A stretch of 64,000 nucleotides of DNA, from contig JANWXD010000005.1 in the NCBI GenBank assembly GCA_025055455.1, positions 62,001 through 126,000 on the forward strand. Direction: 5' to 3'. Position numbers and translations under genes: made by a program. The DNA comes from Bryobacteraceae bacterium. GTDB taxonomy: Bacteria > Acidobacteriota > Terriglobia > Bryobacterales > Bryobacteraceae. The notes under the pieces are model-generated. The model saw only the letters and a program-made list of their open reading frames with translations, did not search any database and was not told where the DNA came from. Positions 62,050-64,000 of the stretch are shown in pieces; position 1 is the stretch's first letter, and each line of letters begins with the position of its first letter.

Positions 62050-64000
62050 TTACTCTTTGGTGATCGTTTCGTCCATGCTGAGCAGGACGCTAGCGGCTGC
62101 CGTCCAAGCCGCCAGCTCCGGTGCGGATAGGCGGTCATCTACAGGAAATTGGCCCACCGCGAGAAATTGTTTGGCGGCTTCGGGTTGGCTCCGGAAGCGG
62201 GGCAGAGACTTTTCTACCACTCGAGCGACTGCGCGCAGTTCCTTCGGAGCAGGGGTGCGCCCGGTCACGAGCCGGAAGCCATAGCGGATCCGCGACGCGG
62301 TATCTTGGCCGCCCTCCCGCAACATGCGCGTGGCCAGCGCCCGGGCCGCCTCCACATACGTGGCATCGTTCCAGAGCGCCAAGGCTTGCAGTGGCGTGTT
62401 GGTGCGCGGACGACGAGCGATGCACTTTTCTCGATCCGGTGCGTCGAACAGCAGCATGGTCGGAGGCGGAGCCGTGCGCTTCCAGAAGATGTACAGGCTG
62501 CGCCGGTACAGATCCTGGCCGTGGCTTTGGACATATTTTTGAGCCGAGTAAACATCCCCAAAGGCGATGTCTTCCCAAAGGTTTTTGGGTTGATAGGGAA
62601 ACACCGCGCGACCGTACATCTCCCGGTTCAACAGTCCGCTGACGGCCAGCGCATTGTCGCGGATCATTTCCGCCGGCAGGCGGAACCGCGGACCGCGCGC
62701 GAGCAGTCGGTTCTCGGGGTCTTTCTGCAGCAGTTCCGGCGTCATGCGGGACGACTGCCGGTAAGTGGCCGACGTCACGATCAGCCGTTGCAGCCGCTTG
62801 ACGTCCCAGCCGGTGCGGACAAACTCGGTGGCCAGCCAGTCGAGCAACTCCGGATGACTCGGCGGCTCTCCTTGGGAGCCGAAATCCTCGGCGGTCTTGA
62901 CCAGCCCGGTACCAAAATACATCTGCCAGAAGTGATTGACCGCCACGCGGGCCGTTAGCGGGTGTGCAGGATCTACCAGCCAGCGGGCCAGTCCTAGCCG
63001 GTTGCGCGGAGCTCCCTCGGGCAACGGCGGCAACACCGCCGGCACCCCAGGTTCCACCTTCTCTACCTTATTGCGGTAATCGCCGCGGCCCAGCACCCAG
63101 GTCTCGCGCGGTTCCGGAAGTTCCTCCATGACCATCACCGTCGGGATGGTCTTCATGAGCTCCTCTTTTTCGCGCTCGAGCGCCTTCAATTCCGCGTACG
63201 CCCGTCGCAGGGCCTCCGGAGCATCGTAGGTCAAGAAATAGCGCCGCAGCGCTTCGTTCTGCTCCTTGGACCGCCGCGAGGCGGGCTCGGCCAGAATCGA
63301 GCGGATGGGGTGATGCAACGCCAGCGCCTCGATTTCCGATGGCTCGAGCATCCGGTCGTAGACGCGCAAGTCGTCCAAGCGTCCCTTGTAGGGCACGCCG
63401 GTCGCTTTGTTGCCCGTCTCTAGCGGCGCCTCCACGGCCCAGGAACCGCTCAAGTTGTCGCGCAGCACGGCGACATTGTCCAGTTCACCGTTCAGGTACA
63501 GCTTCACTCCGCGAGCTCGACCCGAGCCGTCGTACACCAGGGCCACATGATGCCATTCGCTTTGCAGCAGCCGCTCCCGGGTGCGAATCTCGAGCGACCC
63601 CTTGCCATCGAACAGGCGGAAGTACAGATAGGCGCCGCGTTTGAGGTTCCCGACGTGGATGGTCTCGTCGAGGGAGAGCTCCAAGCCACGACGCCCCGCG
63701 CTTGTGTCGACTTTCTGAAGGACCGCAAAGGGCTGAATCCCGCTATGGCGGATCCACACGGCGAGTGTGAACGGCCCGCCCTTCAAGCTGGGGATGTCCC
63801 CGTAGCGCACGTGGGTTTCCCCGCTGAACTCCACCGAGCGTCCCACCGGCCCCGAGCTGAAGGCCACTTCACCGCGCGGCACGGTCGCATGGCGGTAGCC
63901 GCCCGAGACGTCAGCCAGGCTGCCGTCGAACTCGTAGTGCACCACGATGCCACGGCGCGGGTCGGGCGGAAGGGTCGCCAGGCGCGTTTTTTCCCACTCC
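62050..64000 (-). CDS. DUF1553 / LamG-domain protein (N-terminus beyond the window)
   Basis: The frame is open to base 64000, so the ORF track's start at 63945 (an internal GTG) is not the real one. The visible ~650 residues begin [18 protein letters not shown]. Then comes a LamG/concanavalin-like sandwich ([14 protein letters not shown] ... [24 protein letters not shown] ... [13 protein letters not shown]), a coiled-coil linker and the DUF1553 domain ([61 protein letters not shown]). In the family an N-terminal cytochrome c-like domain and DUF1549 precede these parts. They are abundant exported proteins of Planctomycetes and Acidobacteria, possibly in polymer degradation. Confidence 0.87.
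   Translation of the reverse strand, partial: EWEKTRLATLPPDPRRGIVVHYEFDGSLADVSGGYRHATVPRGEVAFSSGPVGRSVEFSGETHVRYGDIPSLKGGPFTLAVWIRHSGIQPFAVLQKVDTSAGRRGLELSLDETIHVGNLKRGAYLYFRLFDGKGSLEIRTRERLLQSEWHHVALVYDGSGRARGVKLYLNGELDNVAVLRDNLSGSWAVEAPLETGNKATGVPYKGRLDDLRVYDRMLEPSEIEALALHHPIRSILAEPASRRSKEQNEALRRYFLTYDAPEALRRAYAELKALEREKEELMKTIPTVMVMEELPEPRETWVLGRGDYRNKVEKVEPGVPAVLPPLPEGAPRNRLGLARWLVDPAHPLTARVAVNHFWQMYFGTGLVKTAEDFGSQGEPPSHPELLDWLATEFVRTGWDVKRLQRLIVTSATYRQSSRMTPELLQKDPENRLLARGPRFRLPAEMIRDNALAVSGLLNREMYGRAVFPYQPKNLWEDIAFGDVYSAQKYVQSHGQDLYRRSLYIFWKRTAPPPTMLLFDAPDREKCIARRPRTNTPLQALALWNDATYVEAARALATRMLREGGQDTASRIRYGFRLVTGRTPAPKELRAVARVVEKSLPRFRSQPEAAKQFLAVGQFPVDDRLSAPELAAWTAAASVLLSMDETITKE

Noticed and set aside
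1-64000. CRISPR arrays, phage or transposon genes, integrases
   Set aside because: No repeat-spacer pattern, transposase, integrase or phage structural motif was seen on either strand.

Overview
The window looks like one contiguous chromosomal segment of a high-GC (about 65% by eye) Gram-negative bacterium, most likely an acidobacterium of the Solibacter/Bryobacter kind. This is inferred from family content. Seen here are a VWFA-type secreted protein of the acidobacterial VWFA-related class, an ASPIC/UnbV-FG-GAP protein, a DUF1553/LamG protein, a lipoprotein with a [10 protein letters not shown] start, several twin-arginine signals, outer-membrane barrel and lipoprotein genes, and housekeeping genes scattered singly rather than in large operons. 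I saw no tRNA, rRNA, CRISPR array, phage or insertion sequence.

Layout. 1-5.6 kb is DNA repair: an SbcC/YhaN-like ATPase (cut by the window edge) coupled to an SbcD-like nuclease, uvrA, and divergent mutY. 5.7-16 kb holds a B12-type radical SAM enzyme behind a near-consensus promoter, a 1638-aa exported TPR protein coupled to a VWFA protein, and a two-domain esterase. 16-23 kb holds nadB, hslV-hslU plus a lipoprotein, a small orphan, infC and an Mrp ATPase. 23-26.7 kb holds an exported hydrolase and an unrecognised 382-aa gene. That gene lies behind what reads as a complete S-adenosylmethionine riboswitch of the SAM-I/SAM-IV clan, with its own terminator and a Shine-Dalgarno hairpin. 26.7-31.7 kb holds tsaD, queA and a DUF1537 kinase / barrel / PdxA set that suggests four-carbon sugar-acid catabolism. 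31.7-35.3 kb is a sensor kinase, a response regulator and an ASPIC/UnbV protein in one coupled operon. 35.4-39.7 kb holds a membrane glycosyltransferase, a receiverless winged-helix regulator with a tandem operator-like repeat, and an Ntn-type asparaginase. 39.7-42.5 kb pairs an Nramp-related (probably Mg2+) transporter with a PRC/MgtE_N/CBS protein. 42.5-48.4 kb holds a GH127 remnant, DUF2203, and a cluster of carrier protein, AMP ligase, SDR, polysaccharide deacetylase and GNAT that resembles surface-glycan decoration. 48.5-57.5 kb holds yjbQ, ispG, a beta-lactamase-fold remnant, topA, dprA and a UPF0182 membrane protein. 57.5-64 kb holds a very large GMC oxidoreductase with a duplicated C-terminal module and an open-ended DUF1553/LamG protein.

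The strongest unexpected signal is the SAM-clan riboswitch in front of the unrecognised gene. Its four-way junction, its GGCAACC/GGUGCC binding core and a loop-tail pseudoknot can all be drawn from the sequence. Second is a recurring promoter arrangement in which a TAnnnT -10 hexamer sits exactly 7 nt before the start codon of four genes, implying leaderless transcripts. Third are two palindromes placed at the expected transcription starts of the GMC and deacetylase genes, each behind a good -35/-10 pair. The only gene-free stretch over 300 bases is 26335-26682, which holds the riboswitch region; 42248-42517 (270 bases) holds a structured leader.
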